57,683 bases of DNA from a bacterium (GCA_021372575.1 JAJFUE010000087.1:1-57683); one strand, 5' to 3'; positions 41,937 through 51,755 are shown, numbered from the stretch's first letter. A program made the numbers and translations. The notes: generated by a model not told the origin, from the sequence alone.

Positions 41937-44159
41937 TTATTCCTCGGCCACGCCGCAGAAGTAGGGGTTTTCGTAGCAGAAGTTCTCGCGGCACGTCTCG
42001 GCCGACCAGATGTGGCCGACGTTCGTCGTGCTGTTGGCGTCCTGGCGCGTGAAGTCCTTCGTGTAACCGAGCGGCCGCAGGTGACGCGCGGCGAGCCTCA
42101 GCGCGGCGCGGCGCACGACGTTGTCCTTGCTGTCAGCCACCTCGGACTTGATCGCAGCCTTCCACTGCTGCGGCGTGACGCCGAGCTCGGCAAGGTTGTG
42201 CCGCTCGTAGGCGCCCTCGAAATCGAGGAGCTCCTCCTTGAGCAGCGCCAGCAGCTTGCGCGCCGCCTTCGTGTCGCCGAGCCAGTGATGGACGTAGATC
42301 GCATTGATCATCGCCAGCGTGAGCATCGCCACGTTCTGGTAGAACGCGCGCTGGTCCATGTTCTCCCAGCCGATGCCGGTCGAGCGGCCGCTTTCCATGC
42401 AGAAGAAGATCGCCTGGGCGGCCGCGCCGGCGATGGCCGCCGACGTCGGGTCGAACTGGCCCTTCGAGCCCGCGCGCAGATACTTGGAACCGAGCTCATG
42501 GACGTTGATGTCGGCCTCGGCCAGGTCGTGCTGGATGAAATGCTCGCGCCAATAGACGTAGGTGTAATGGGCGAGGAAATCCTGCACGTTGGCCGAGCGC
42601 TTGTCGGCGGCCTTCTGGCCGGTCATGTCGCCGAGCACGACGGCCATGCCGCCCTCGGCCGTCTCGAGGTCGCCCATCACCGCCGCCACGCAGCGCCGCC
42701 GCGCGCGGTCCCACGCGACCTTCCAGCACGGGTTGCCGGGCTCCTGAACCTTGGTGCCTTCCGAAACGAGCCGCTCGTAGGGCCGCGCAACCAGCGCGGG
42801 CTTGCCGGAGCCATTGGTGGCCGTCCCGAACCAGCGCGACAGGTCGCGCGCGTTCTCGGTGTTCCAGCCGTTGCCGGCGCTGTCGTTGTGAACGTGAATG
42901 GCCTGCGGCTCGACCTCGGTGCAGCCGAACTCGCCGCGCAGCTTGCCGCGCACGTAGAAATCGGGGGACAGCGGCAGATAGCCGAGCTCGGTCAGCTTGA
43001 CCAGCTTCTGCTGGAAATTGATGATCGAGCGCGGGTTGTAGGAGATCGCCTCGAGTTCCTCGTAATGGCTCCAGCCGTAATGCACGTTCTGCTGGTTGAT
43101 GTCGGAATCGACCTTGGCGATTGTTCGGTCGAGGAGCTTCTTAACGGACGGATTGGCGCGCGTGACCCAGTCGCTGAAGCCGCGGTCGCGGAACAGGACC
43201 GAAATCTGCTGGAACCCCTCGTGCAGGTCGGCATTCTTGGCGCGGGCGCGCGTGGAGCGGCCGTTGCCGTTGCCGTTATGGCCGTTGCCGTTGTGCGGCG
43301 CGACCACGAGCTGATTCCACGACTTCATGAGCACGTCGTTCTCGGGGAAATCGGCCTGATGGTTGTCGAGGAGGATCATGAGGTGCGCAGTGCCGAGCTT
43401 TTCGCGCCGGCAGAAATCGCTGAATTCCTCGCGCAGGATGCGCAACACGCGGTCGCTGAACGCCCCCTCGGGCAGCCAGTACGGCAGCACCATGAGGCCG
43501 CTCTCGCCGTTTTCCTCGAGGAACTCGGAATAAAGCTTGAGGACGCGCGAATAGAAGATGAACGACGAGCGCGCGCACATCCTGATTTCGGCGTCGCTCT
43601 CGAGGCACGGCAGCATGACGTGGAACGGCGACGTGAGGCATGGCGCCAGCGTCCCGTGGTGGAAAAGTTTCATCAGATTGACGTAGGTCGTGTCGCCCGA
43701 TTCGTAGTCGGCCTCGATGATGTGGTGCAGGGCGTCGGGGTCGATCGCGAGCGACATGAACGGCACGCGCAACCCGGAGCCGCTGTTCTGCGCCACGCAA
43801 GAATCGATGAAGCGCCCGATGCCGGCGAACAGGTCGAACATGGTGCGGTAGATTTTGAGCATCAGTTCGGACGGGTTGCGCCCGCGGACAACCTGATCGC
43901 CGATCTGGGCCGCCAGCGGCGAAAAACGCTCGACCCATACCGGCGGCTCCGAGAAATTGTCGATCAGCTCCTCATCATCCTCGTCCTCGAGGCTTACCGG
44001 CAGCAGACGCTCGATATCGACCCGGCAGCCAATGCCGTATGTGAACCCGTGATAGATGGGGTGAAACAGGTTGATGGCGGCTTGATCGGCCTGACCCGAG
44101 GCTGTGGGTGCGGACATGGACTGACGAAATCCGGGCCGAGTGGCTTTGGCGGGGCTCAC
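41937..44159 (-). CDS. 740-residue conserved-looking protein, possibly GH57-like
   Basis: 740 residues from a GTG at 44159, chosen because AAGGAGG lies 6 bases upstream; ATG 44117 is the next option. No signal peptide. The first third has features that recall glycoside hydrolase family 57 (HHIIEADYESGDTTYVNL, TSPFHVMLPCLE, GLMVLPYWLPEGAF, HLMILLDNHQ), but I cannot identify catalytic residues, so this is tentative. A low-complexity Asn/Gly linker (NGNGHNGNGNGRS) lies near residue 300. The last 250 residues are helical and end in a Cys-bearing tail (SAETCRENFCYENPYFCGV). If GH57-like it would act on alpha-glucans in the cytoplasm, in line with pgi nearby. Confidence 0.6.
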   Translation of the reverse strand: MSPAKATRPGFRQSMSAPTASGQADQAAINLFHPIYHGFTYGIGCRVDIERLLPVSLEDEDDEELIDNFSEPPVWVERFSPLAAQIGDQVVRGRNPSELMLKIYRTMFDLFAGIGRFIDSCVAQNSGSGLRVPFMSLAIDPDALHHIIEADYESGDTTYVNLMKLFHHGTLAPCLTSPFHVMLPCLESDAEIRMCARSSFIFYSRVLKLYSEFLEENGESGLMVLPYWLPEGAFSDRVLRILREEFSDFCRREKLGTAHLMILLDNHQADFPENDVLMKSWNQLVVAPHNGNGHNGNGNGRSTRARAKNADLHEGFQQISVLFRDRGFSDWVTRANPSVKKLLDRTIAKVDSDINQQNVHYGWSHYEELEAISYNPRSIINFQQKLVKLTELGYLPLSPDFYVRGKLRGEFGCTEVEPQAIHVHNDSAGNGWNTENARDLSRWFGTATNGSGKPALVARPYERLVSEGTKVQEPGNPCWKVAWDRARRRCVAAVMGDLETAEGGMAVVLGDMTGQKAADKRSANVQDFLAHYTYVYWREHFIQHDLAEADINVHELGSKYLRAGSKGQFDPTSAAIAGAAAQAIFFCMESGRSTGIGWENMDQRAFYQNVAMLTLAMINAIYVHHWLGDTKAARKLLALLKEELLDFEGAYERHNLAELGVTPQQWKAAIKSEVADSKDNVVRRAALRLAARHLRPLGYTKDFTRQDANSTTNVGHIWSAETCRENFCYENPYFCGVAEE

Positions 44160-44552
44160 GATACGCCTCCTTCTGTTCGACGGCGAGACAACCAACACTC
44201 AATGGGCGGCATCATGCGCTTTACGCCCGCTCGGGAGCGGTTCGGACTGGATCGGAAGTGCTGCTGGACATGGCGATTGATGCTTTTCAGGTGTGCCGGC
44301 ATACGGCCCCCCGATGCCGGCGGGCATATCTATTCTAGCTCAGGATTTAAGCACATCATACCTGTTTGCGTCAAGGCGAATTTGGATCCGAAGCTCCAAA
44401 AACCCCGGAAATACGGAGGTTTTTGGAGTGAATGGTTGATAGTGAAATGGTGGATAGCGGGATATCAAGACTTCCCGATCGGACGAACAGACCAATTCCT
44501 CTGGCATCATTTCCCGATCACCATGCACCATTCACTATCCCCTACCCTCTCA
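44160..44552. other. Gene-free stretch (393 bp)
   Basis: Upstream of the 740-residue gene lies a perfect GCCGGCAT/ATGCCGGC hairpin (44295-44321), about 135 bases before its start; it could be a leader or promoter-proximal structure. The part near 44425-44545 holds GGTTGATAGTG, GGTGGATAGCG and CCATTCACTATCCC words. A 63-codon open frame on the minus strand (44340-44531) shows no protein character and is not called. Confidence 0.6.
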
Positions 44553-45044
44553 TCACGACTCGGCGCTTTTGATGATCTCGATGAACGAGTGCGGGATCGG
44601 GGCGGCGAGGAGGGCCTCGCGCGTTGCGCGCGATTTGAGCAAATGGGTCACCTGGGCCAGAATCTTCACGAACTCGCGCGTCTGGCGGTCCGAAGCCCCG
44701 ATCAGGAAGATCAGGTTGACCGGCGCGCCGTCGAGCGAGTCAAAGTTGAGCCCTTCACGGCAACGGCCGACCGCCGCCACGTAATCGGAGACCTCGGGGA
44801 TCTTGACGTGGGGGATGGCAATCCCCATGCCGACGCCCGTCGAGACCTGCGCCTCGCGCTTGAGGATCGCCTTGAAAAACGCCTCGCCGTCCGCGACCTG
44901 CGGCGTTGCGGCGCAGGCGGCGCTCAGGATCCGCAACGCATCCTCCTTGGTTGAGGGTTTTAATTCGAGGATGCGCTCGGGGACGATCAACTGGCTCAGG
45001 ATGGGTGAGTTCGGCGCCAAAGAACTGGTTCCTTCCGGTGGCAT
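44553..45044 (-). CDS. PTS EIIA-type (PtsN-like) phosphocarrier protein
   Basis: 163 residues from the ATG at 45044; an in-frame GTG at 45059 is possible. The fold is that of the fructose/mannitol/Ntr EIIA domain: ILSQLIVPERILELKPSTKEDALRIL cut to its core ERILELKPSTKEDAL, then FFKAILKREAQVSTGVGMG and the phospho-His in GIAIPHVKIPEV. PtsN-type proteins are regulatory and take phosphate from HPr or NPr. No other PTS gene, rpoN or hpf is adjacent, so a regulatory rather than transport role is likely. Confidence 0.88.
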   Translation of the reverse strand: MPPEGTSSLAPNSPILSQLIVPERILELKPSTKEDALRILSAACAATPQVADGEAFFKAILKREAQVSTGVGMGIAIPHVKIPEVSDYVAAVGRCREGLNFDSLDGAPVNLIFLIGASDRQTREFVKILAQVTHLLKSRATREALLAAPIPHSFIEIIKSAES

Positions 45045-45366
45045 GCAGTCGCGATCCACAACGATCCGTTATACCCGGCCTGAGACGGGAGATTCAATGT
45101 TTGATTCGCGAGGGGGAAGGCAGATGGGAAGGATTGGAATGATGGGAAGGGATGGGAAGGGAATAGATTTTGATGGCTAAAGCCGGTTAACGAGAAGCCG
45201 GCTAAAGCCGGCTGAAAATTTATATAATAGGCCGAAAACCACCGGCTGAAGCCGGTGGCAACCCGTTCAGCCCGCTGAAGCGGGCTTTTATACAAGAATT
45301 GTCGGACACTAAATGTAATCGGAAACCGGACGCCGACTGGTCCGCCGCGCGAGATCGGCTGCGGGC
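45045..45366. other. Gene-free stretch with GATGGGAAG words and repeat copy B (322 bp)
   Basis: Between the EIIA and engB genes. It holds GATGGGAAG/GATTGGAAT nonamer words (45119-45166) and the palindrome cluster at 45171-45292. No coding frame is seen. Confidence 0.7.
45171..45292. repeat. Dispersed palindrome cluster, copy B (GAAGCCGGC family)
   Basis: Same order of modules as copies A (12551) and C (54514): AAGCCGG units, AGAAGCCGGCTAAAGCCGGCT, an AT-rich spacer, then ACCGGCTGAAGCCGGTGGCA and CCCGCTGAAGCGGG. The right part is nearly identical in all three. It may end engB-unit or EIIA-unit transcripts. Confidence 0.85.
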
Positions 45367-45978
45367 TCACGCGTCGCGGACGCTTGCGCCGGGGCTGTGC
45401 AGAACGGAGCCGATAACGGCCAGCAAATCGCCGATCCCCTGCCCTGTTTCGGCCGAGACCGGCACGAGGGCGTCTTCGTCAACGCCGAGGGCGGCCTGGA
45501 TCTCCTTGAGCCGCTTCATCGTCGCCGATCGGCTGAGCTTGTCGCACTTGGTGACGGCGAAGATGAACGGGATGGCGCACTCCTGCAGCATGGCGACGAG
45601 CCGGTAGTCCACTTCCGTCGGCTCGCGGCGCACGTCGAGGATGACGACCGTCAGCCGGATTCCGTCGGCATCATGAAAAAACGTGTTCATCATCGGCGCC
45701 CACTGCCGCTGCACGGCCGCGGAGACCTTGGCGTAGCCGTAGCCCGGCAGGTCGATGAAATAGAAGCGGTCGTCGATGTCGAAGTAGATGATCTCGCGCG
45801 TGCGGCCGGGGGTCGAGGACGTTCGCGCCAGCGAGCGCTTGCCGGTGAGCTTGTTGATGAGCGAGCTCTTGCCGACGTTGGATCGCCCGGCAAACACCAC
45901 CGCCGGCCTGAACGGCGGCGCCTGGCTCGCCTTGGTGATCGCGCGGACAAATTCGGCTTGCTTAACCTTGAATTTCAT
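45367..45978 (-). CDS. engB: Ribosome-biogenesis GTPase EngB (YsxC)
   Basis: 203 residues from the ATG at 45978, with GGGAAGTG upstream. G1 GRSNVGKSSLIN, G2 SSTPGRTREI, G3 DLPGYGYA, G4 TKCDKLS and G5 VSAETGQG are all present. EngB (YsxC/YihA) is needed for assembly of the 50S subunit. The start lies one base after the stop of the 648-residue unknown gene, so translation of the two is likely coupled. Confidence 0.96.
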   Translation of the reverse strand: MKFKVKQAEFVRAITKASQAPPFRPAVVFAGRSNVGKSSLINKLTGKRSLARTSSTPGRTREIIYFDIDDRFYFIDLPGYGYAKVSAAVQRQWAPMMNTFFHDADGIRLTVVILDVRREPTEVDYRLVAMLQECAIPFIFAVTKCDKLSRSATMKRLKEIQAALGVDEDALVPVSAETGQGIGDLLAVIGSVLHSPGASVRDA

Positions 45979-45979
45979 A

Positions 45980-47926
45980 TCACTTCCCGTCCGGTGCTGG
46001 AATCTCGATCCAAAGATCGCCGCTGCTGAACGATCCGTTCGTCGGATCATACATGACTTCCGGGAAACCGTCCGCGTCATTCATCGGCACATGTTTTTTT
46101 GCGGTTTTCTCGTCGTCGCTGTCGAGATCGATTACGTTCGAATCATCATCAATCGTCTTGATTTCGGGTTCGTCCATGTCCGGGCCGAAGCTGTAAATAT
46201 AAACGGGAGACCCTGAGCTGATCGAGAGTTGCTTGCGTTTCGTTGTCGCGAAAAGATCGACGGGGAGGCCGTGCGGAAATTGGCGCCGAACATCCGCGGC
46301 GGTGGCAGCATGCAAACCGCCCTTTGGGTAAACACGTTCCCTCTCATGTGGAATTTTCAGAACCAGGTCGCCCGATGATAATGTGCCGTTGGTCGGATCG
46401 TATTCGATCGCGGCCTTTTGGTCGATTCGATCAGGTCCGATGCTATAAATGAGGAGGTCTTGTTTGTTGGATAAGATCCGCAGTTTACTGCCGGATGTAT
46501 AGATGTCCTCGGCCAAACCGCCCGGCCACAGCTTAAAATCGTCGGATTGTCGAGGCAATCCGCCCGTTTTGAGCCGATGGTAACCCGCCGAAGCCGCGAT
46601 GCGCGCGAACCGTTCATCCAGCAGATCGTGTTCAATGATGGTTCGCATGATCGCCACATGGTCGCCTGGATTGGACGAATCCCGATTGCGGTTAATCTCA
46701 TTCGGCGTTCCGGCAACTTCCATCTGCAATCCAAAATCGTGCGCGGTCGAAGTATTGTCAAAGGCCTCGCGGAAATGCATAAAATCGGCCTCGCTGTCAC
46801 ATGCATTCAGGGCGAATTCGACCAAAAACCGCGATGCGATCATGCAAATCGCGGAACCGATGATTTTGTCGATGTCACTAAACGACTGCTGGAGCAATTT
46901 GCCTTGGCGGAATACAGAGAGAGCAAGCCGCAACGCATCATCCGTTTTGCCCTGCAACAGCAATAGCGTTGCATATTGGATGGCGATTCTGGCCCTTGTT
47001 TGAATTTCAATCAAACCCGACATCCCGATGGGCGGGACCTTCAGTTCCTTCAAGGGACGGACCCATGCGTCGCAGTCGAGGAATTTCGGGTATAGTTGAA
47101 CGAAATGCGTGAGATCAGTTGAGGGATCGAGCAACTGCTCTGCGAGCGAGGATGCATTCCGGTTCGCGGCGGTCATTTGAAATCCAAATGACTGCTGCAG
47201 AGCAAGGGTGGTGGCGAAGGCAACGCGCTTGTTTTTTGATTGCACCAGATCCTTGTGTTTCTCGGCGTCACGCACAAATCGGGCAGTATCGCCGGAGGCC
47301 AGCGCCGCGTTCAAAAGCATGATTTCGATGCAATCGTCGCCGAGGTGAGCCGCGGCAATGGAATCGCCGAGAGCAAGCGCTTCACGCGGTTTATTTTGAT
47401 AGTAGAGGAGGTCGAAAAATTCGACGATACGGGGATCATCGACTCGATGGAGGTATTGGGGAACGGACACGGCGAATTCGGCGGGCGCGAGAGCCCGCAC
47501 TTGTTTCTTGGGGCCGATATCGGCCAAGTCCCAGTCGCCGGCCACACGCGACGCGTTGAAGAGAACGACGCAATCGTTGTCGTCCCACAGTTCGCCGATC
47601 CAGTTGCCCTTGATCCTTGCCCACAGGCCGGGGTCTGCGGACTCCCTCGATTGAAGCCAGAGCTGATTGTCAGTCTGGACGACGGTCATTTTGGATTTGT
47701 CGAAATTGAAATTGGCCCACGGTTCCTTGATCGAGATTTGCCTGACGGTGAGACGGCCGTTTTCGTTGGCCAGAATGAGGCAATCCACGCCGCCGTTTGC
47801 GAGGTAAATTCCCTCGGCCGAGGCAGATGGCCGCCGCCGGTACAGCACGAGCGCGATCAGAATGATGCCAATGATCAATGCCGACCGAATGATGATTCGC
47901 GTTTTTTCTCCCAAGGCCGCCGTCAC
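45980..47926 (-). CDS. Anchored protein with pseudopilin-tail-like repeats, unknown function
   Basis: 648 residues from a GTG at 47926 (AAGGGAGG immediately upstream). One N-terminal membrane helix (about 12-28) follows basic residues; the rest is probably extracytoplasmic. Residues about 30-150 are beta-rich and 150-480 largely helical, perhaps TPR-like. The C-terminal part has two units ending YDPTNGTLSSGDLVLKIP and YDPTNGSFSSGDLWIEIP, each preceded by IYSIGPD/IYSFGPD. IYSxGPD...YDPTNG..S.GD is a typical ending of type II pseudopilins, yet no pilin N-terminus is present. It is coupled to engB by a one-base gap. Lower GC than its neighbours. Function unknown. Confidence 0.75.
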   Translation of the reverse strand: MTAALGEKTRIIIRSALIIGIILIALVLYRRRPSASAEGIYLANGGVDCLILANENGRLTVRQISIKEPWANFNFDKSKMTVVQTDNQLWLQSRESADPGLWARIKGNWIGELWDDNDCVVLFNASRVAGDWDLADIGPKKQVRALAPAEFAVSVPQYLHRVDDPRIVEFFDLLYYQNKPREALALGDSIAAAHLGDDCIEIMLLNAALASGDTARFVRDAEKHKDLVQSKNKRVAFATTLALQQSFGFQMTAANRNASSLAEQLLDPSTDLTHFVQLYPKFLDCDAWVRPLKELKVPPIGMSGLIEIQTRARIAIQYATLLLLQGKTDDALRLALSVFRQGKLLQQSFSDIDKIIGSAICMIASRFLVEFALNACDSEADFMHFREAFDNTSTAHDFGLQMEVAGTPNEINRNRDSSNPGDHVAIMRTIIEHDLLDERFARIAASAGYHRLKTGGLPRQSDDFKLWPGGLAEDIYTSGSKLRILSNKQDLLIYSIGPDRIDQKAAIEYDPTNGTLSSGDLVLKIPHERERVYPKGGLHAATAADVRRQFPHGLPVDLFATTKRKQLSISSGSPVYIYSFGPDMDEPEIKTIDDDSNVIDLDSDDEKTAKKHVPMNDADGFPEVMYDPTNGSFSSGDLWIEIPAPDGK

Positions 47927-48141
47927 CCTCCCTTGCAGAAATCATCATCGTTGCCCAACCAAACAAACGGGATCATAACATCATGGGATCCGATTGAATA
48001 TTCTGGAATTTGCGCGCGTCACGCCCTGTTTTCCCCGAGCGCGGCGACAAAGGTTTTGTGTTTCCGCGGCGGCCGTGGGATAGTGGACCACGATTGAATT
48101 GTTCGCAAGTTCGCAATCGATTTTCGCGCAAGGGGTGCGAC

Positions 48142-49749
48142 ATGGGCTTCGCGGAATCATGGCAGCGCTATAAACAGTTCTTGTTTCACGACGAGGATCT
48201 CGGGATCTCGCTCGATATCAGCCGCATGAATTTCGGCGGTGGTTTCATCGATTCCATGAATGAGGCGTTCTTTCACGCGATGGACGCGATGGAGGCGCTC
48301 GAGGGGGGCGTGATGGCCAATCCCGATGAGGCGCGCATGGTCGGTCATTACTGGCTGCGCGCGCCGGAGCTGGCGCCCAACGCGCAGATCCGCGACGCGA
48401 TCGATGAAACGGCCCGCTGCATCAAGGACTTCGCGGCGCGCGTGCATTCGGGAGACCTGCGCGGGGGGTGCGACGAGGCGTTCAGCGAGCTGCTGCTGAT
48501 CGGCATCGGGGGGTCGGCTCTCGGGCCGCAGCTCGTGGCCGACGCGCTCGGCACCGACGCCGACCGCATGCGCGTGTGGTTCATGGACAACACCGACCCC
48601 GACGGCATCGCGCGCACGCTCAACGCGCTCATGGACCGGCTCGACCGCACGCTGGTCGTGGTGATCTCGAAGTCGGGCGGCACGGCCGAAACGCGCAACG
48701 GGATGAACGCCGCGGAGGCGGCTTACAGCCGCGTCGGGCTGAACTTCGCCGACCACGCGGTGGCGGTGACCAGCGACGGCAGCAAGCTTTCGCGCCAGGC
48801 GCGCGAGCAAAAATGGCTCGATCAGTTCCCGATGTGGGACTGGATCGGCGGGCGCACGAGCGTTTTGTCCGCGGTCGGGCTGCTGCCGGCCGCGCTGCAA
48901 GGGCTCGACATCGACGGCATGCTCGACGGCGCGCGGAAGATGGACGCGCTCACGCGGCGGCGCGAACCGCTCGGGAATCCCGCGGCGATGCTGGCGCTCA
49001 TGTGGCATTTCGCGGGGAATGGGCACGGCGCGCGCGACATGGTCATCCTGCCGTATAAGGACCGGTTGATCCTTTTCAGCCGCTACCTGCAGCAACTCAT
49101 CATGGAGTCGCTCGGCAAGGAGAAGGACCTCGAGGGGAACATCGTCAACCAGGGTCTTTCGGTCTATGGCAACAAGGGCTCGACCGACCAGCACGCGTAT
49201 GTGCAGCAGTTGCGCGATGGGCTGAACAATTTCTTCGTCACGTTCATCGAGGTGCTCGCGGACAACGCGGGCTCCGGTTGCGGATCGTTCGAGATCGAGC
49301 CCGGCATTCAAATCGGCGATTACCTTGAGGGATTCCTGCTCGGGACGCGGTCGGCGCTGACCGAAAAGGGGCGCGAGTCGATGACGATCACGATCCGGCA
49401 ATTCGACGCGCGCGGTTTGGGAGCGCTCATCGCGCTGTTCGAGCGCGCGGTCGGGCTGTATGCGTCGATGATCCATATCAACGCATATCATCAGCCGGGG
49501 GTTGAGGCGGGCAAAAAGGCCGCGCAGGAAATCCTCGAGTTGCAAGCGCAACTCACGCAGGAAATGGCAAAACGCCCCGACGAGTCATCGAGCGCCGAAG
49601 CGTGGGCAGCCGCGATCGGAAAATCGCGCGACGTGGAGTCGGTTTTTAAATTGTTGGAAAGGCTGGCGGCAAATCCGAAGCGGCACGTGAAGCGAACCGC
49701 GGGAACGCATCCGTTCGAAAACAGTTACAGCTTTACGAATGAAGCGTAA
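48142..49749 (+). CDS. pgi: Glucose-6-phosphate isomerase
   Basis: 535 residues from the ATG at 48142 (AAGGGG upstream); the earlier open part to 48010 has no homology. Interconverts glucose-6-P and fructose-6-P. Visible features are [39 protein letters not shown] (phosphate site), [14 protein letters not shown], a Glu in [11 protein letters not shown], the [15 protein letters not shown] loop and the Lys-bearing [14 protein letters not shown]. The N-terminal 100 residues are shorter and more diverged than in E. coli Pgi, closer to the bacterial 450-550 residue forms. argS follows after 245 bases with a nonamer array between. Confidence 0.95.
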   Translation: MGFAESWQRYKQFLFHDEDLGISLDISRMNFGGGFIDSMNEAFFHAMDAMEALEGGVMANPDEARMVGHYWLRAPELAPNAQIRDAIDETARCIKDFAARVHSGDLRGGCDEAFSELLLIGIGGSALGPQLVADALGTDADRMRVWFMDNTDPDGIARTLNALMDRLDRTLVVVISKSGGTAETRNGMNAAEAAYSRVGLNFADHAVAVTSDGSKLSRQAREQKWLDQFPMWDWIGGRTSVLSAVGLLPAALQGLDIDGMLDGARKMDALTRRREPLGNPAAMLALMWHFAGNGHGARDMVILPYKDRLILFSRYLQQLIMESLGKEKDLEGNIVNQGLSVYGNKGSTDQHAYVQQLRDGLNNFFVTFIEVLADNAGSGCGSFEIEPGIQIGDYLEGFLLGTRSALTEKGRESMTITIRQFDARGLGALIALFERAVGLYASMIHINAYHQPGVEAGKKAAQEILELQAQLTQEMAKRPDESSSAEAWAAAIGKSRDVESVFKLLERLAANPKRHVKRTAGTHPFENSYSFTNEA

Positions 49750-49764
49750 GACGGACGGGCGGGG

Positions 49765-49836
49765 CTTATAGGTCTTATAGGTCTCATAGGTCTTATGGGA
49801 CCGATGGGACCTATGGGACTCATGGGACTCATGGGA
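49765..49836. repeat. Eight-unit nonamer array (CTTATAGGT/CTCATGGGA)
   Basis: Units CTTATAGGT (2), CTCATAGGT, CTTATGGGA, CCGATGGGA, CCTATGGGA, CTCATGGGA (2) in exact nine-base register between pgi and argS. It is the reverse-complement sense of the array at 41233 (TCCCATGAG). Confidence 0.88.
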
Positions 49837-49994
49837 CAAGCTGCTTGAGTGGTAATATTCCGATTGCAGGCGGGATTGCGAACGATGCTCCTTGACGATT
49901 GATGGGTGGCGATTAAGATATTAGGGATTCTGGCCCATTTGAGGGTCAAGCGGTTGACTCCGTCAATCGTAAATCGTCAATCATCGGACCTGCC

Positions 49995-51689
49995 ATGCCG
50001 GACTCACTTCATCAAACGATTCGCGAAGCCATCGAGGATATTCTTCGGGCCGGGGTTGAGCAATACCTCGAATCCGTGGGCGCACAGGCCGAGATGCCCG
50101 AGATCTCGCTCGAGGTGCCGCGCAACGCCGAGCATGGCGACTGGGCCAGCTCGCTGCCGCTGCGGCTGTGCAAGGGCTTGAAGAAAAATCCTTTTGAAGT
50201 GGCTGAGGGGATCGTCGCGGCGATGCCCGCCAGCAGCCTGATCGAGCCGCCGCAGGTGGCGCGGCCGGGATTCATTAACTTTCGGCTGGCGGCGGGGTCG
50301 GTTGAGCACCTCATTCGGCGCGTGCTGGAGCTTGGCGAAAAATACGGGCAATCGGACACGTTCAAGAACGAGCGCGTGCTGGTCGAGTTCGTGAGCGCCA
50401 ACCCGACGGGGCCGCTGCACATCGGGCACGGGCGCGGCGCGGTGATCGGCGACACGCTGGCAAGAATCTTCGCGGCGGCGGGGTATGGGGTTTCGCGCGA
50501 ATACTATTACAACGACGCGGGCGTGCAGATGAAGACGCTCGGCGAGTCGCTGCGCATCCGGTATTTGCAGGCTTTGGGCGAGGACATTCCGTTTCTCGAG
50601 AACGGCTACAAGGGCGACTACATGGTCGAGCTCGGCGAGAAGCTCAAGGCCGAGCGCGGAGACTCGATGCGCGGCGTGACCGACACGCAGCCGTTCACGG
50701 ATTACGCGGCGAATTTCATTATCGGGCTCATTAACGAAGATTTGGAGCGGCTGCGCATTCACTTCGACACGTGGTTCAGCGAGACGACGCTGCACAAGGA
50801 AGGCAAGGTCAAGCAAGCGCTCGACGAGCTCGAGTCGCGCGGCAAGCTCTACGAGCAGGACGGCGCGAAGTGGCTGGCCTCGGCCGAATACGGCGACGAG
50901 AAGGACCGCGTCGTCATCAAGAGCGACGGCAACTACACGTATCTCGCGCCGGACATCGCGTATCACGCGTATAAATTCGAGCGCGGGTTCACGCGGCTCG
51001 TGAACGTGCTGGGCGCGGATCATCATGGGTATATTCCAAGGTTAAAGGCTGCGATCCAGGCGCTCGGGCATCGGCCGGACCAGCTCGATTGCGTGCTGGT
51101 GCAAATGGTGGCCGTCGAGCGCGCGGGAGAGGCGATGAAGCTCTCGACGCGCGCGGGCGATTTCATCACATTGAAAGAAGTGCTCGACGAAATCGGCGTC
51201 GATGTGACGCGGTTCCTGTTCCTCACGCGCACGGCCGACAGCCAGATGGTGTTTGATTTTGAACTGGCCAAAGACACGTCGATGGACAACCCGGTCTATT
51301 ACGTGCAATACGCGCACGCGCGCTGCTGCAGCCTGATGCGCAAGGCCGAGGAAGTCGGGCAGGCGTGGGAAAACGGCGAAGGGGCGGATTTGGGGTTGCT
51401 GACGGCGCCCGAAGAGAAGGCGCTCGCGCACCAGATGGACCGGTTCCCGCAGATCGTGATCGAAGCCGCACGGCAGGCCGAGCCGGTGCTGGTCACGTCG
51501 TATTTGAGGGACCTTGCGACGGCGTTCCACGGGTACTTTACGGCGGGAAACAAGGACCTGTCGCTGAGAGTCGTGCAGGAAAATAACCCGGCGCTGACGC
51601 AGGCGAGACTCACGCTGATCGCGGCGCTGAAGCAGACGTTCGCGAACGCGCTGGAGCTGCTGGGGGTTACGCCGCTCGAGCGGCTGTGA
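49995..51689 (+). CDS. argS: Arginyl-tRNA synthetase
   Basis: 564 residues, a normal length. Class I synthetase charging tRNA-Arg. The N-terminal Add-1 domain (DSLHQTIREAIEDIL) is followed by the ANPTGPLHIGHGRG motif (HIGH) at about residue 135. The KMSKS region is replaced by GEAMKLSTRAGDF, as in many ArgRS. The C-terminal anticodon domain ends QTFANALELLGVTPLERL, a canonical ArgRS terminus. ATG at 49995. It converges with the M16 gene across a long palindrome. Confidence 0.96.
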   Translation: MPDSLHQTIREAIEDILRAGVEQYLESVGAQAEMPEISLEVPRNAEHGDWASSLPLRLCKGLKKNPFEVAEGIVAAMPASSLIEPPQVARPGFINFRLAAGSVEHLIRRVLELGEKYGQSDTFKNERVLVEFVSANPTGPLHIGHGRGAVIGDTLARIFAAAGYGVSREYYYNDAGVQMKTLGESLRIRYLQALGEDIPFLENGYKGDYMVELGEKLKAERGDSMRGVTDTQPFTDYAANFIIGLINEDLERLRIHFDTWFSETTLHKEGKVKQALDELESRGKLYEQDGAKWLASAEYGDEKDRVVIKSDGNYTYLAPDIAYHAYKFERGFTRLVNVLGADHHGYIPRLKAAIQALGHRPDQLDCVLVQMVAVERAGEAMKLSTRAGDFITLKEVLDEIGVDVTRFLFLTRTADSQMVFDFELAKDTSMDNPVYYVQYAHARCCSLMRKAEEVGQAWENGEGADLGLLTAPEEKALAHQMDRFPQIVIEAARQAEPVLVTSYLRDLATAFHGYFTAGNKDLSLRVVQENNPALTQARLTLIAALKQTFANALELLGVTPLERL

Positions 51690-51711
51690 GAAGAACAGAT
51701 ATCAATACAGT

Positions 51712-51755
51712 CACGAAAAGCACGAAAGAACACACGAAAATACACGAAAATGTGC
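51712..51755. repeat. CACGAAAA word repeat after argS
   Basis: CACGAAAAG, CACGAAAGAACACACGAAAATACACGAAAATG. Same word family as at 55748-55776 and 57499-57527. Confidence 0.7.

Noticed and set aside
41886-44954. A 1022-codon open frame on the plus strand
   Set aside because: It runs antisense to two genes and across a gene-free gap, which no real gene would do here.
49765-49836. Possible CRISPR array
   Set aside because: Units are nine bases in direct contact with no spacers; no cas genes in the window.
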